Shown here piece by piece: positions 24,345-33,936 of a stretch of 64,000 nt of DNA. Under the pieces are notes generated by a model that saw only the letters and a list, made by a program, of their open reading frames with translations, searched no databases and had not been told where the DNA came from. Source of the DNA: Rhodothermales bacterium (GTDB taxonomy: Bacteria > Bacteroidota > Rhodothermia > Rhodothermales > Bin80); assembly GCA_951812585.1 (NCBI GenBank), contig OX638318.1:1-64000 (forward strand), read 5' to 3'. Numbering within the stretch: position 1 is the stretch's first letter; each line of letters begins with the position of its first letter. The position numbers were made by a program, and so were the translations under genes.

Positions 24345-26228
24345 ATGCGCTGCCTCCTGCTGCTTACGACCATACTCATGGCCCTGCCGGCTGCGGCCCA
24401 ACGGCCCCGGTCCGTGCTGCCACTGACCAGGGAAACGCTGTCTCCGGCGGACAGCGCCCGCGCAACGCGCTTCGCGCTTGCGCAGTCCTTCTTGAATGCG
24501 GCCCAGATTGAGCGCGCCATCGTAATCCTGGAAGACCTCATCGCCGAGAAGCCGAACGACCATGCCTACTACGAAGCCCTCAAGGAAGCCTACGAATCAG
24601 TAAAGCAATACGAGAACGCTATCGGGCTTGTCAATGAACGGCTGGATCTCAACCGGCCGGGAACGGCCCCCCTGCTCATGGTGGAACGGGCGCGCCTCCG
24701 CTACCTGAACGGGGACGAAGCAGGAGCGCTTGACTCGTGGGACGCGGTTCTGGTGTCCGCGGGGGATCAGGAACGCCTCTACCGCCTGGTCTATGAAAGC
24801 ATGATGCAGGTCCGGCTGATCGACCGCGCCATCATCGTGCTCGAGCGTGGTCGGGCCAGCACCAAGCGGCCGGAGCTGTTTCAGACGGAGTTGGCGTACC
24901 TCCATGGCCTGGTCGGCGCGCATGACTTGGCCATGGCAGAATATTTGGCACTCCTCAAGGCGAACGCGCGCCAGATCAACTATGTGCGAAGCCGGTTGAG
25001 CCAAGCACTGCAGCAGGAAGGTGCAATGGAAGCATCTTTGCCCATCGTCCGGACGCATGTGGCGCAGCAGCCCAGCAATAGAAGCTTTCGTGAGCTTTAT
25101 GCGTGGATGCTCACAGAAAACGGTGACTACGAAGCGGCCTTGGCGGAGTACAGGACCCTGAGTCAGGAAGAAGCCCAGGCGGGCCACATCCTGTTCGACT
25201 TTGCAACGCAGGCTGCAGACCTGGGCGCGTTCGACGTTGCCGCTGGTGCCTTTGATGAAGTGCTGACCAGGCATCCTGAAACCCCTGTGGCCGCCGAAGC
25301 GCAGCTGGGCCTGGCGGGGATGCATCGCCGCCAGGCAGACAGACTCAGCGCATCCCTAGGCGAAGAAGAGGCCCGGCCCCACTACGAATCGGCCCTTGCG
25401 GCCTACCGGAGATTTCTGGACGCCTACCCCACCCATGCGGAAAGCCCCGAAACCTTGCGCCGCATCGGAGAGCTGCAACACACCGTGCTGCACCGGTATG
25501 AAGATGCGGAACTCACGCTCCTGGAAGTCGTGCAGCGCTACACCAACACCCGTGCTGCGCTGCAGGCGCGATTCGACCTGGGCCGGCTGGCCATAGACCG
25601 CAACCGACTCGAAGAAGGGCGCATAATCTTTGAACGCCTGGAGGCCAGCCTCGGCCATAGCGGTGCCCTGGCCGAACGCGCGCGCTTTGAGCGCGCACTG
25701 ATTCAGTTCTACCAGGGCGATCTGGAAACAGCGGGGGCGCTGGTGACAACGCTTAACCAGAATGCCTCCACAGACATAGCCAATGATGCCATTGCGTTGC
25801 GCGTGCTGCTGCTCGAAAATCCTGGCCCCGACTCCGCCAACGCGGCCGTGCAGCACTTCGCGGCGGCAAAGCTGCTATACCGGCAGCGGCAGCTGGAGGC
25901 AACGATCGACGCTGCCGAGCAGCTCCTGAGCTACTGGGGGCAGCATCCGATCGCGGATGACGCACGTTTCTTGCGCGGGCAGGCCCTCTTGGACGCCGGG
26001 CGGCTGCCTGAAGCGCTCCTGGCCTTCGGAGAGCTTGCGCTGATCCACCCGGAAAGCCCGCTGGCAGACCGAAGCCTGTTCAACTACGCCACCATCCTGG
26101 ACATCAGGATGCAACAGGTTAGCGAAGCCCGGGCGGCCTATGCGGACTTTCTGCTGCGGTATCCCTCCTCACTGCTTGTGCCTGAAGTACGCGCCCGCCT
26201 GCGCGCGCTCAGGGAAGCGGGGGTTTAA
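24345..26228 (+). CDS. Secreted tetratricopeptide-repeat protein
   Basis: 627 residues with a signal peptide (LLLLTTILMALPAAAQ). Helical TPR-like repeats run from about residue 35 to the end, for example FALAQSFLNAAQIERAIVIL, YYEALKEAYESVKQYENAI, YAWMLTENGDYEAALAEYRT, ELQHTVLHRYEDAELTLLEV, ARFLRGQALLDAGRLPEALL and LFNYATILDIRMQQVSEARA. Such periplasmic TPR proteins scaffold envelope complexes; the partner is not evident. It overlaps nothing upstream, and its TAA lies 4 bases before the next gene, so the two are one transcription unit. Confidence 0.85.
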   Translation: MRCLLLLTTILMALPAAAQRPRSVLPLTRETLSPADSARATRFALAQSFLNAAQIERAIVILEDLIAEKPNDHAYYEALKEAYESVKQYENAIGLVNERLDLNRPGTAPLLMVERARLRYLNGDEAGALDSWDAVLVSAGDQERLYRLVYESMMQVRLIDRAIIVLERGRASTKRPELFQTELAYLHGLVGAHDLAMAEYLALLKANARQINYVRSRLSQALQQEGAMEASLPIVRTHVAQQPSNRSFRELYAWMLTENGDYEAALAEYRTLSQEEAQAGHILFDFATQAADLGAFDVAAGAFDEVLTRHPETPVAAEAQLGLAGMHRRQADRLSASLGEEEARPHYESALAAYRRFLDAYPTHAESPETLRRIGELQHTVLHRYEDAELTLLEVVQRYTNTRAALQARFDLGRLAIDRNRLEEGRIIFERLEASLGHSGALAERARFERALIQFYQGDLETAGALVTTLNQNASTDIANDAIALRVLLLENPGPDSANAAVQHFAAAKLLYRQRQLEATIDAAEQLLSYWGQHPIADDARFLRGQALLDAGRLPEALLAFGELALIHPESPLADRSLFNYATILDIRMQQVSEARAAYADFLLRYPSSLLVPEVRARLRALREAGV

Positions 26229-26232
26229 CAAC

Positions 26233-27492
26233 ATGGGACGCACAGCAGCGCTCTTGATCTTTCTGGGATGCGTCGGCAACGCGCCCGCCCAGGAAGTGCT
26301 CATTCCCATGGACACGCAGCAGTCCAATCACCTCAAAGCCTATGGCGTGGCCTATTGGGTATTGCAGCAAGGAGTGTCAATAGACTGGCTGTTGAACTAC
26401 CGGGGCGGCTCGTTCCTCCTGCAATCGTTCCCTGCCCTGGAAGGCGAGCTTGCGCTGCGCGGCGTAGCATATCAGCAGCTGAGCGGGAGCGAAGCCGCCG
26501 TGATTATCGCCGAGGTGGAAAGTGAGCGTGCCAACACCGCGGTCGTGCGCCTTGACAAGCCGCCCCGCATTGCGGTGTACGCGCCGGACCAGACGCTCCC
26601 GTGGGATGACACGGTGCTGCTCGCGCTGACCTACGCAGAGGTGCCGTATGAGATGATCTACGATGATGACGTGCTCAGCGGCAGTCTGCAATACTTCGAC
26701 TGGCTTCATCTGCACCACGAAGACTTCACCGGGCAGTACGGAAAGTTCTACCAGTACCGCAATATGCCGTGGTACATCGAGCAGCAGCGCGAAGCCGAAA
26801 GCGCTGCGCGCCGTCACGGCTTCCGCAAAGTGAGCGAGCTCAAGCTCCTCGTGGCGCAGACGATCCGGCAGTATGTGCTGGAGGGGGGCTTCCTGTTCGC
26901 TATGTGTTCAGGCACCGACACGTATGATATCGCGCTGGCGGCGCTCAGTACCGACATCGTGCCGTCGGAATATGACGGAGACCCCGTGGATCCTGGCGCG
27001 CTGGGGAAGCTGGCCTTTGAAGAAACCTTCGCATTTACGGGGTTCCGGCCAAGCTTCAATGCGTCAGAGTACGAACACTCGGATATCGATACGGGACCGC
27101 CCCCGCCGCAGCTCCAGAATCCCGCGCTGGACTATTTCACGCTGTTCGAGTTCAGCGCCAAGTGGGACCCGGTGCCCACGATGCTTACGCAGAATCATGT
27201 AGCGACGATCAAGGGCTTCATCGGGCAGACCACCGCGTTTCGCAAGCAGTTTGTAAAGCCCGGCGTGGTCGCGCTGGCGGAGGCGCCCTTGCGGAACGAG
27301 GTCAAGTACCTGCACGGATCTTTCGGGCAGGGCACATTCACCTACTACGCAGGGCATGACCCAGAAGACTACCAGCACTTTGTGGGCGATCCCCCGACGG
27401 ATCTGAATCTGCACAAGAATTCGCCCGGGTATCGGCTCATCCTGAACAATATTCTTTTTCCGGCCGCCAGGAAGAAGAAGCAGAAGACGTGA
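26233..27492 (+). CDS. Exported protein of the family often labelled asparagine synthetase B
   Basis: About 419 residues with a signal peptide (AALLIFLGCVGNAPAQ). Then comes EVLIPMDTQQSNHLKAYGVA and LLNYRGGSFLLQSFP, the hallmark of a Bacteroidota family that databases often name asparagine synthetase B. I see neither the N-terminal Cys nucleophile glutaminase nor the synthetase ATP-binding motif, so that name is not supported here. Later blocks: RIAVYAPDQTLPWDDTVLLA, DWLHLHHEDFTGQYGKFY, LEGGFLFAMCSGTDTYDIAL and HGSFGQGTFTYYAGHDPEDY. These suggest a GATase1/ThuA-like alpha-beta fold. It starts 4 bases after the TPR gene, so a joint periplasmic role is likely. The function is unknown. Confidence 0.75.
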   Translation: MGRTAALLIFLGCVGNAPAQEVLIPMDTQQSNHLKAYGVAYWVLQQGVSIDWLLNYRGGSFLLQSFPALEGELALRGVAYQQLSGSEAAVIIAEVESERANTAVVRLDKPPRIAVYAPDQTLPWDDTVLLALTYAEVPYEMIYDDDVLSGSLQYFDWLHLHHEDFTGQYGKFYQYRNMPWYIEQQREAESAARRHGFRKVSELKLLVAQTIRQYVLEGGFLFAMCSGTDTYDIALAALSTDIVPSEYDGDPVDPGALGKLAFEETFAFTGFRPSFNASEYEHSDIDTGPPPPQLQNPALDYFTLFEFSAKWDPVPTMLTQNHVATIKGFIGQTTAFRKQFVKPGVVALAEAPLRNEVKYLHGSFGQGTFTYYAGHDPEDYQHFVGDPPTDLNLHKNSPGYRLILNNILFPAARKKKQKT

Positions 27493-27522
27493 GCACGGTC
27501 GGGAGATGAACAGGTGCATGTC

Positions 27523-28068
27523 ATGAGCGCGCCCAGGCAATCCAAAACCGTGCGGCAGTCCCGCACGCAAACGACTGAACTCGTGCTGCCGAACGACACG
27601 AATCCCCACGGCACCATGTTCGGCGGCAGTCTGCTTTCAATTATGGACAAGTGTGCCAGCATCTGCGCACGGCGGCATGCGGGTCGGGTGAGTGTGACGA
27701 CAGCCATTGATTCTGTTGAGTTTCATGAGCCGCTCCGTATCGGGGATGTGCTTCTAGTGGAGGCCTGGGTCAACCGTGCATTCCGCTCCTCCATGGAGGT
27801 CGAAGTCACCGTAAGCACCGAAGACCCCGACAGTCGCGAGCAGCACATGGCTAATCACGCTTTCTTTACCTTTGTTGCCATAGACCGCAACGGGCGGCCC
27901 GTTGCGGTTCCTGCGGTGATGCCTGAAAGCAAGGACGAGAAGCGGCGCTACCGTCAGGCGGGGCTGCGCCGTGAGGTGCGCTTGTATCTGTCTGGGAGGC
28001 TCAAACTCACAGATGCTCCCCTGGTTAAGGATGAACTGATCGCAACGCTGCAGTCCAAGGATTTATAG
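27523..28068 (+). CDS. Acyl-CoA thioesterase, hotdog fold (YciA/BACH type)
   Basis: Hydrolyses acyl-CoA to free acid and CoA. Hotdog-fold signatures: TELVLPNDTNPHGTMFGGS, with the aspartate and the GTMFGG helix start of the active site, then LLSIMDKCASICARRHAG, VTTAIDSVEFHEPLRIGDVL and HMANHAFFTFVAIDRNGRPV. One hotdog domain (about residues 12-130) is followed by a basic C-terminal extension (YRQAGLRREVRLYL). 181 residues from the ATG at 27523; a GTG at 27514 is possible. It sits 30 bases after the previous gene in the same direction. Confidence 0.92.
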   Translation: MSAPRQSKTVRQSRTQTTELVLPNDTNPHGTMFGGSLLSIMDKCASICARRHAGRVSVTTAIDSVEFHEPLRIGDVLLVEAWVNRAFRSSMEVEVTVSTEDPDSREQHMANHAFFTFVAIDRNGRPVAVPAVMPESKDEKRRYRQAGLRREVRLYLSGRLKLTDAPLVKDELIATLQSKDL

Positions 28069-28090
28069 CGGCTGCGCGCTGCAACGGGTT

Positions 28091-29014
28091 ATGTACCAGC
28101 GAATTCTCGTGACGGGCGCCAACGGGCTCTTGGGCCAGGCGCTGGTGGCGCGCCTTTCGGCGTCTGTGATGTATGACGTGCTGGCAACAGGCAACAACCC
28201 TGCGCCGCGCTTTTCGGGCCTTTCGTGCGGCTTTGTCCCTATGGACATATGCGACCGGGAGGCCGTTTCCCGGGTCTTTGAGGATTTTGCACCCTCCATC
28301 GTGATCAACTGCGCTGCCATGACCGATGTGGATGGCTGCGAAGAGCGTCGCAACGCCTGCTGGCGGATAAACGCCACCAGCGTGGAGCGGCTGGCTAGGG
28401 AATGTCATGCCATCGGCGCATGGCTCATCCAGCTTTCTACGGACTTTGTCTTTGACGGAAAGGCCGGCCCGTACACAGAGGAAGGCCGGCCGAATCCGGT
28501 TAACTATTACGGCAAGGCCAAGCTGGCGGGCGAAAACGCCGCCCGCCAGGCGGGCATCGGCAAATGGACAGTGGTGCGCACCAATGTGGTGTATGGCACG
28601 GGACGCAGCCTGCCGCGGAGCAATTTTATGACATGGGTGCGTCGCACCCTCCGAAGCGGTACCTCAATTCGCGTATTCACCGATCAGATACGGACCCCAA
28701 CCTATGTGCACGACCTGTCCGACGGTATTGGGCGCATCGTCCGCCATGGCAAGCGCGGCGTGTACAACCTGTCGGGTCCTGAGCTTCTGAGCATGTACGA
28801 CTTCGCACTGCAGATTGCTGCAGCGTATCGACTGGATGTTTCGCTGGTGAATCCGACTACTGCCAGCGCCATGGCGCAGCGGGCTCTGCGCCCGCGCACT
28901 ACCGGACTGATCATCCTCAAGGCTGCGTCCGAGCTCGACTACAGCCCGCGTTCGATCACTCAGGCGCTAGCACATCTGAAGCACCGCACCGCCCGCGACC
29001 TATGCTTGAACTGA
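28091..29014 (+). CDS. RmlD-like NAD(P)-dependent sugar nucleotide reductase
   Basis: Extended short-chain dehydrogenase of 307 residues, closest in pattern to dTDP-4-dehydrorhamnose reductase. It has the N-terminal GANGLLGQAL nucleotide loop, DFAPSIVINCAAMTDVDGCE, STDFVFDGKAGPYTEE with the active-site Thr, and the catalytic YGKAK (YxxxK). TYVHDLSDGIGRIV and GVYNLSGPELLSM support the sugar-nucleotide branch. The other rml genes are absent from the window, so its product could be another deoxysugar. Its last 13 bases overlap the start of serS, suggesting translational coupling. Confidence 0.88.
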   Translation: MYQRILVTGANGLLGQALVARLSASVMYDVLATGNNPAPRFSGLSCGFVPMDICDREAVSRVFEDFAPSIVINCAAMTDVDGCEERRNACWRINATSVERLARECHAIGAWLIQLSTDFVFDGKAGPYTEEGRPNPVNYYGKAKLAGENAARQAGIGKWTVVRTNVVYGTGRSLPRSNFMTWVRRTLRSGTSIRVFTDQIRTPTYVHDLSDGIGRIVRHGKRGVYNLSGPELLSMYDFALQIAAAYRLDVSLVNPTTASAMAQRALRPRTTGLIILKAASELDYSPRSITQALAHLKHRTARDLCLN

Positions 29015-30315
29015 AGCGGCTTCGCGACGCGCCGGCCCTGGTCAAGGACGCACTTCTAAGGCGCGGATGGCAGGATACACGCGTGGTGGACGAGGTGCTG
29101 GCGCTGGACAAGCAGCACCGCGCGCACTTGACTGCGCGGCAATCGCTTCAGGCCCGCCAAAACCGTGCGGCCCAAGCCATTGGCCGGCTCATGCGTCAGA
29201 AGGACACGAACGCCGCCCAGGCGCATATTCGTGAGCAATCCAGGCTCAAGCAGGAGATCAAGGCTGCTGATGCTGATCTGGACCGCATGCAAGCGGCACT
29301 CGATGCACTGCTCTTGTCCATCCCGAATGTCCCTGATGCATCCGTGCCGGCTGGACGCGCCGCCAAGGACAACGTGGTAGTGCATGAGCGCGGCCACAGG
29401 CCTCAGTTTGCCTTCAAGCCGCAGCCGCACTGGGTGCTTACGCAAACGCATCAGCTGGTGGACTTCGCGCGGGGTGCTAAGGTTGCGGGGGCGGGGTTTC
29501 CGTTCTTTGTCGGCGACGGTGCACGCCTGCAGCGCGCACTCGTGCAGTATTTTCTGGCTTCGGCACAGTCCGCTGGCTACCTGGAAGTGCAACCGCCCCT
29601 TGTGGTGGGTGAAGCAAGCGCGCACGGCACGGGGCAGCTGCCCGACAAGGAGGGCCAGATGTACCGTCTGCTGGAGGACAATCTCTACCTGATCCCAACG
29701 GCCGAGGTGCCGCTGACCAACCTGTATCGCGGCGAGATCCTGGCCGAGACCCGGCTGCCGATCAGGCTCTGCGGTTATACGCCCTGTTTTCGGCGCGAAG
29801 CTGGCTCTTACGGCAAAGATGTACGCGGACTCAACCGCCTGCACCAGTTCGACAAGGTGGAAATCGTTCAGATCACCAGGCCGGAGGATAGCGGCACCGT
29901 GCTGGAGCAGATGGTGCAGCACGCCGAAGTGCTTCTTGAACAGCTTGAACTCCCCTACCGCAGACTGCTGATGTGCACTGGAGAGATGGGATTCAATCAA
30001 ACAAAACAGTACGATCTCGAGGTCTGGAGCGGGGGACAGGCGCGTTGGCTGGAGGTGTCTTCCGTGTCGAACTTCAAAGCGTTCCAGGCCCATCGGCTTC
30101 GGCTTCGGTATCGTCCCGCAAGCGGCGGCAAGCCGCGCCTGGCGCATACGCTCAACGGGAGCGCGCTCGCATTGCCGCGCATCGTGGCGGCGCTCCTAGA
30201 AAACAACCAGCGCGCTGACGGGACAATTCAGCTGCCGTCCATCCTGAGTCGCCACGCGGGCATAGACGGGGACTGGGTCATCGGAGCACAGGCGGCCAGG
30301 GACAGACGGATTTGA
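29002..30315 (+). CDS. serS: Seryl-tRNA synthetase
   Basis: Class II aminoacyl-tRNA synthetase charging tRNA(Ser), and tRNA(Sec) if present. It has the N-terminal antiparallel coiled-coil arm (about residues 25-105, with ARQSLQARQNRAAQAI), IPNVPDASVP, then motif 2 (PCFRREAGSYGKDVRGLNRL) and motif 3 (LNGSALALPRIVAALLENNQ). VSSVSNFKAFQAHRL is also typical. 437 residues, the normal length. The start ATG lies inside the 3' end of the RmlD-like gene. Confidence 0.97.
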   Translation: MLELKRLRDAPALVKDALLRRGWQDTRVVDEVLALDKQHRAHLTARQSLQARQNRAAQAIGRLMRQKDTNAAQAHIREQSRLKQEIKAADADLDRMQAALDALLLSIPNVPDASVPAGRAAKDNVVVHERGHRPQFAFKPQPHWVLTQTHQLVDFARGAKVAGAGFPFFVGDGARLQRALVQYFLASAQSAGYLEVQPPLVVGEASAHGTGQLPDKEGQMYRLLEDNLYLIPTAEVPLTNLYRGEILAETRLPIRLCGYTPCFRREAGSYGKDVRGLNRLHQFDKVEIVQITRPEDSGTVLEQMVQHAEVLLEQLELPYRRLLMCTGEMGFNQTKQYDLEVWSGGQARWLEVSSVSNFKAFQAHRLRLRYRPASGGKPRLAHTLNGSALALPRIVAALLENNQRADGTIQLPSILSRHAGIDGDWVIGAQAARDRRI

Positions 30316-30438
30316 AGCCATCAGCAGCCTTGCTGCGCGCCGCCATACCGCGGCACAGACTGCAACCATGGCACGGCGTTACCGTTAAAACAGAGCGATT
30401 CTGCCCTGTGCACATTAGCCAGCGCGTACAGTTTCTCT

Positions 30439-32703
30439 TTGCGGTACTTGTACCTTTTTGGAATGCTTTGCTTTGTCAGCCAGGTCGGGCTGGCGCAGCA
30501 GGGCGTCTCGATCAGCGGTTTTGTTACGGACGCGGAGACGGGCGAATCCCTTATCGCTGCCAACGTCTTCATTGAGGATATCCTCCGCGGCGCATCCACC
30601 AACGCGTCCGGGTATTATGCGATCCCGGGCCTTTCTGCAGGCCAGTATCGGCTGCGCTGCACCTATGTCGGGTACCAGACCATGCACCGCGTGGTGACCC
30701 TGACCGACGGAGAACTGCTGCGGCTCAACATTGCGTTAGAACCCACGACCACGGCTTTTGACGAGGTAGTTGTCACCGGCGAGCAGACGCTCGAAGACGA
30801 GGCACGCAACCTGGGTGTGGCTGCCCTCAATACCGAAACAGTCAAGCTCTTGCCTGCGGTCTTCGAACCCGACGTGTTCCGCATCTTGCAGCTGTTGCCG
30901 GGCGTAACGGCGGCATCGGATTACTCCAGCGGCTTGTACGTGCGGGGCGGCAACCCCGGCCAGACCAACATACTTCTGGATCGCACCAAGATCTACAATC
31001 CAAGCCATGTCTTTGGCTTCTTTTCCACCTTCAACCCGGATGCAATCAAGGATGTCAGGCTGTTCAAGGGCGGGTTTCCCGCGAGCTACGGCGGCAGCCT
31101 GGGATCGGTTCTGGACGTCACCAATAAGGATGGCAACCGCAGAGAGCGGCATGGCGGGCTTAGCCTCGGCATGCTTGCTTCGCGCGCCATCATCGAGGGT
31201 CCGCATCCCAAGGGTTCTTATATGTTCGCTGTGCGGCGATCCACGCTGGAGCCGCTTTTGAATGTGCTTGGAGATCGGGAGGGCATCCCGGACCGGTTTT
31301 ACTTCTACGACCTCAACGCCAAGGTCAATCTGGACCTTACGCAGGACGACATCCTGACTGTTTCGGCTTACCGGGGCGCAGACCTCTTGGAGCTGGGCAT
31401 TCTGGGCGACGCTGAGCTTGATCTGCGCTACGGCAACGCCACCTTCACAGGGAACTGGACGCACCTGTTCTCCGAGAAGCTGCTGTCGGTTTTCACGATC
31501 ACCAATGCACGGTATTTTTCCACGCCGACGGCTGTCTTTGCCGGGACGGAGATCCGGCAGGAGAATCGCATTTACGACACCTCTATTCGGGCTGATCTGC
31601 AGTACTACTCTGGTGCCAGAAACGACTGGGAGCTGGGCCTTTGGGCCGGGCAGTTCATAGCGCCGCTGCGCACCTTCTTCGACAAGACGCAGGCCTTTTC
31701 CTGGCGGCGCAAGATCCGCTACGCCTCGGTTTACGTACAGGATACCTTCAAGCCCTCGCACAACTGGCAGGTCAAAGCCGGGGTCAGGGCCAGCTTCTTG
31801 CAGGAGGGCCGTCATTACCGCATCGAGCCGCGGCTTTCAGTGGAGCATCATCCATGGGAACGCGTGCGCCTGCAGGCTGCCGTGGGGCGATACTACCAGT
31901 ATCTGACGTTGGTGACCAATGAGACCTTTTCCGGTTTTGACTTCTGGCTGACCAGTGCGGAGGGTGTAGCGCCTGCGTATGGAGATCAGTTTATCCTCGG
32001 CGCCAAGCTGACGCTGGCTCCAGGCCTGACACTCGATTCCGAGGTGTACTACCGTACGATGCGGGACCTGTTTGAGCCTGATCCTTTCCTCAGCGATGCT
32101 GCTGGATTTGAGTATGCGGATCTGTTCCTGTTCGGCAAGGGATGGGCGCGCGGCTTCGAGGTACTGCTGCAGCGCAACCAGGGCCGCCTGTTCGGCTTTG
32201 TGGCCTATACGCTCGGCAAGACTGAACGGACGTTTCCGACGATCAACACCAACAACGAAGGCATTGCCGCCGGATACCCGCCCAAGTATGACCGGCTGCA
32301 TGATGTGAACGCAGTCGTAAGCTACGATCTGGGCAGGCGATGGGAGGTAAGCGCCATCTTTTCGTATGCCACCGGTCAGGCCCTTACCGAGCCCACTGCG
32401 CGGTACCATCTGTATCTGACCGACCTGACTATTGGTGAAGTTGAAACTGCGGTATTGGTGTCACCCAGCCTCAACAACGGCCGATTGCCTGCATACCACC
32501 GCCTGGACGTTGGCGTACGGAAGGGCGGGCGTTTCTTCGGCATTGCGGATTATCAGCTAAGCCTCCAGGCGATCAACGCCTACAGCCGCCGCAACATCTG
32601 GTTCATCGTTTACGATGTAGAAGAGGATGGCCGCATAGACAAGACCGTGGTGCCCCAGATTCCCATACCCTTGCCCAACCTTTCGTTCACGTTAACCTTT
32701 TGA
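30439..32703 (+). CDS. TonB-dependent receptor with CarboxypepD_reg-like N-terminal domain
   Basis: Outer-membrane active transporter energised by TonB-ExbBD. The TTG at 30439 gives a good signal peptide (RYLYLFGMLCFVSQVGLAQ). Residues 23-105 form a beta-sandwich regulatory domain (VSISGFVTDAETGESLIAAN, then YYAIPGLSAGQYRLRC). The plug covers about 110-230 (FDEVVVTGEQTLEDEAR, GLYVRGGNPGQTNILLDRT, VRLFKGGFPASYGGSLGSVL), followed by a 22-stranded barrel ending in a terminal Phe (NLSFTLTF). 754 residues. The next gene, a DUF4249 lipoprotein, overlaps its stop by one base, the standard pair of Bacteroidota. The substrate is unknown. Confidence 0.93.
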   Translation: MRYLYLFGMLCFVSQVGLAQQGVSISGFVTDAETGESLIAANVFIEDILRGASTNASGYYAIPGLSAGQYRLRCTYVGYQTMHRVVTLTDGELLRLNIALEPTTTAFDEVVVTGEQTLEDEARNLGVAALNTETVKLLPAVFEPDVFRILQLLPGVTAASDYSSGLYVRGGNPGQTNILLDRTKIYNPSHVFGFFSTFNPDAIKDVRLFKGGFPASYGGSLGSVLDVTNKDGNRRERHGGLSLGMLASRAIIEGPHPKGSYMFAVRRSTLEPLLNVLGDREGIPDRFYFYDLNAKVNLDLTQDDILTVSAYRGADLLELGILGDAELDLRYGNATFTGNWTHLFSEKLLSVFTITNARYFSTPTAVFAGTEIRQENRIYDTSIRADLQYYSGARNDWELGLWAGQFIAPLRTFFDKTQAFSWRRKIRYASVYVQDTFKPSHNWQVKAGVRASFLQEGRHYRIEPRLSVEHHPWERVRLQAAVGRYYQYLTLVTNETFSGFDFWLTSAEGVAPAYGDQFILGAKLTLAPGLTLDSEVYYRTMRDLFEPDPFLSDAAGFEYADLFLFGKGWARGFEVLLQRNQGRLFGFVAYTLGKTERTFPTINTNNEGIAAGYPPKYDRLHDVNAVVSYDLGRRWEVSAIFSYATGQALTEPTARYHLYLTDLTIGEVETAVLVSPSLNNGRLPAYHRLDVGVRKGGRFFGIADYQLSLQAINAYSRRNIWFIVYDVEEDGRIDKTVVPQIPIPLPNLSFTLTF

Positions 32704-33599
32704 TGCGAATCCTGCGCCTCCAGCTTCTGGCTGTGCTTGCCATAATCACCGCAGCCTGCGATACAACGTCCAGCAGTGACCTGGAATTCAATTATGTGGT
32801 GGAGTCCGTGCTGGCCGCCGGGCAGTCCATGCCGCCGCTGCTCCTCAGCACGACTGGCGATCTTGAAGAAGAGTTCCTCTTTGAATCGCATGCTGTTTCC
32901 GGGGCAACGGTTTCTGTGCGCGTCACGGGTCCCCAGGAGGACGCGCTGATTCTTTACGAAGAGCTTGATGAGTTCAAGGGCGGGTATGTGCCGGTGGAAT
33001 ACGACAAGCCGGTGCTGCCGCTGCATCGTTACGATCTTGAGATCCTGCCCGAGGGAACGCCCCATCGCATCACCGCCTCGACCGTGGTACCGGACACTTT
33101 CAGCATACTGAGCACGCCGCAGGCGGAGCTGATCTACCAGGGCAGCGAGCAGCTTGAGATGCGGCTCACACGCAGCGACTACCCTGGCCGGGATCAGAGC
33201 TACTATATTTTTGTTACGGAGTCGCTGGACCCACTGGAATCCAACCTGGTGCCGATCGCGGAGGCACTCTTCGATGATGGCGAGGGCGAGTCTTTGGAGG
33301 AACTGCGCGTCAACGGCTCACCCATCGTCAACGAGGACAACTACGATGTCAGTGACGACGGCTCGTTGTTCTTGCGCTACCCTTGGATTGGCATCTACTT
33401 CTATGGGGCCAATATCGTCCACATCAATGCGCTGGACGACAACCTGTACGATTTTGAGCGCTCACGCGCCATCCAGGAAGGCGGTTCCACCTTTGCCCCT
33501 GGGGAGATTCCCAATCCCCTGTCCCATGTCCGCGGCGCGCATGGCGTCTTTGCCAGTTACGCGCATGTCTCGGTGCGACTCAACGTCTTGCAGCAATAG
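32703..33599 (+). CDS. DUF4249 lipoprotein, partner of the upstream TonB receptor
   Basis: 298 residues with a lipoprotein signal (LLAVLAIITAAC, Cys as lipidation site), then the DUF4249 pattern: EFNYVVESVLAAGQSMPPLL, SGATVSVRVTG, YVPVEYDKPVLPLHRYDLEI, PHRITASTVVPDTFSI and the late IHINALDDNLYDFERS. Proteins of this family are surface-exposed companions of TonB receptors, by analogy with SusD-type partners. The ATG at 32703 overlaps the TGA of the receptor gene (TGATG), so translation is coupled. Confidence 0.88.
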   Translation: MRILRLQLLAVLAIITAACDTTSSSDLEFNYVVESVLAAGQSMPPLLLSTTGDLEEEFLFESHAVSGATVSVRVTGPQEDALILYEELDEFKGGYVPVEYDKPVLPLHRYDLEILPEGTPHRITASTVVPDTFSILSTPQAELIYQGSEQLEMRLTRSDYPGRDQSYYIFVTESLDPLESNLVPIAEALFDDGEGESLEELRVNGSPIVNEDNYDVSDDGSLFLRYPWIGIYFYGANIVHINALDDNLYDFERSRAIQEGGSTFAPGEIPNPLSHVRGAHGVFASYAHVSVRLNVLQQ

Positions 33600-33936
33600 G
33601 CAGGCGTGCTGTTTCGGCCTGCATCCTGCGCGTATCCCCATCGACCCTGATCCGTAGCTGAAGTCGGCTTCTGCCTGAAGAACGCACCGCCAGGATCCGC
33701 TTACAAAGAAGCCAGGCCGGTGCCTCCCGCCTTCGGCCACGAATGCCTATGCCCTGCGTCCCTCGTCCCTGAAGTGATCGCCGTACTCTCGGGTAATCCC
33801 GGGCGACGAATCCATCGTGTTGAAGCCCAATAGCCCTTGCCAAAAGGGTGCGAAAGCATCGACGCTGGCAATTCGACGGCGTCGGGAGTGCCGCGCTGAT
33901 TTCGAAGACTGACGCTGAACCGATCGACCACGCACG
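33600..33936. other. Intergenic DNA upstream of a broken lipoprotein gene
   Basis: 337 bases after the DUF4249 gene. Minus-strand frames stay open through 33747-34034 (ending GDHFRDEGRRA), but I recognise no family and see no start signal. No repeat or promoter stands out. It may be decayed coding sequence. Confidence 0.3.

Noticed and set aside
29056-30147. Minus-strand open frame of 363 codons
   Set aside because: It lies fully inside serS on the opposite strand, has no motif or start signal, and its composition is that of a reverse-strand shadow.
30736-31815. Minus-strand open frame of 359 codons
   Set aside because: It is antisense to the TonB receptor barrel and shows no family pattern.
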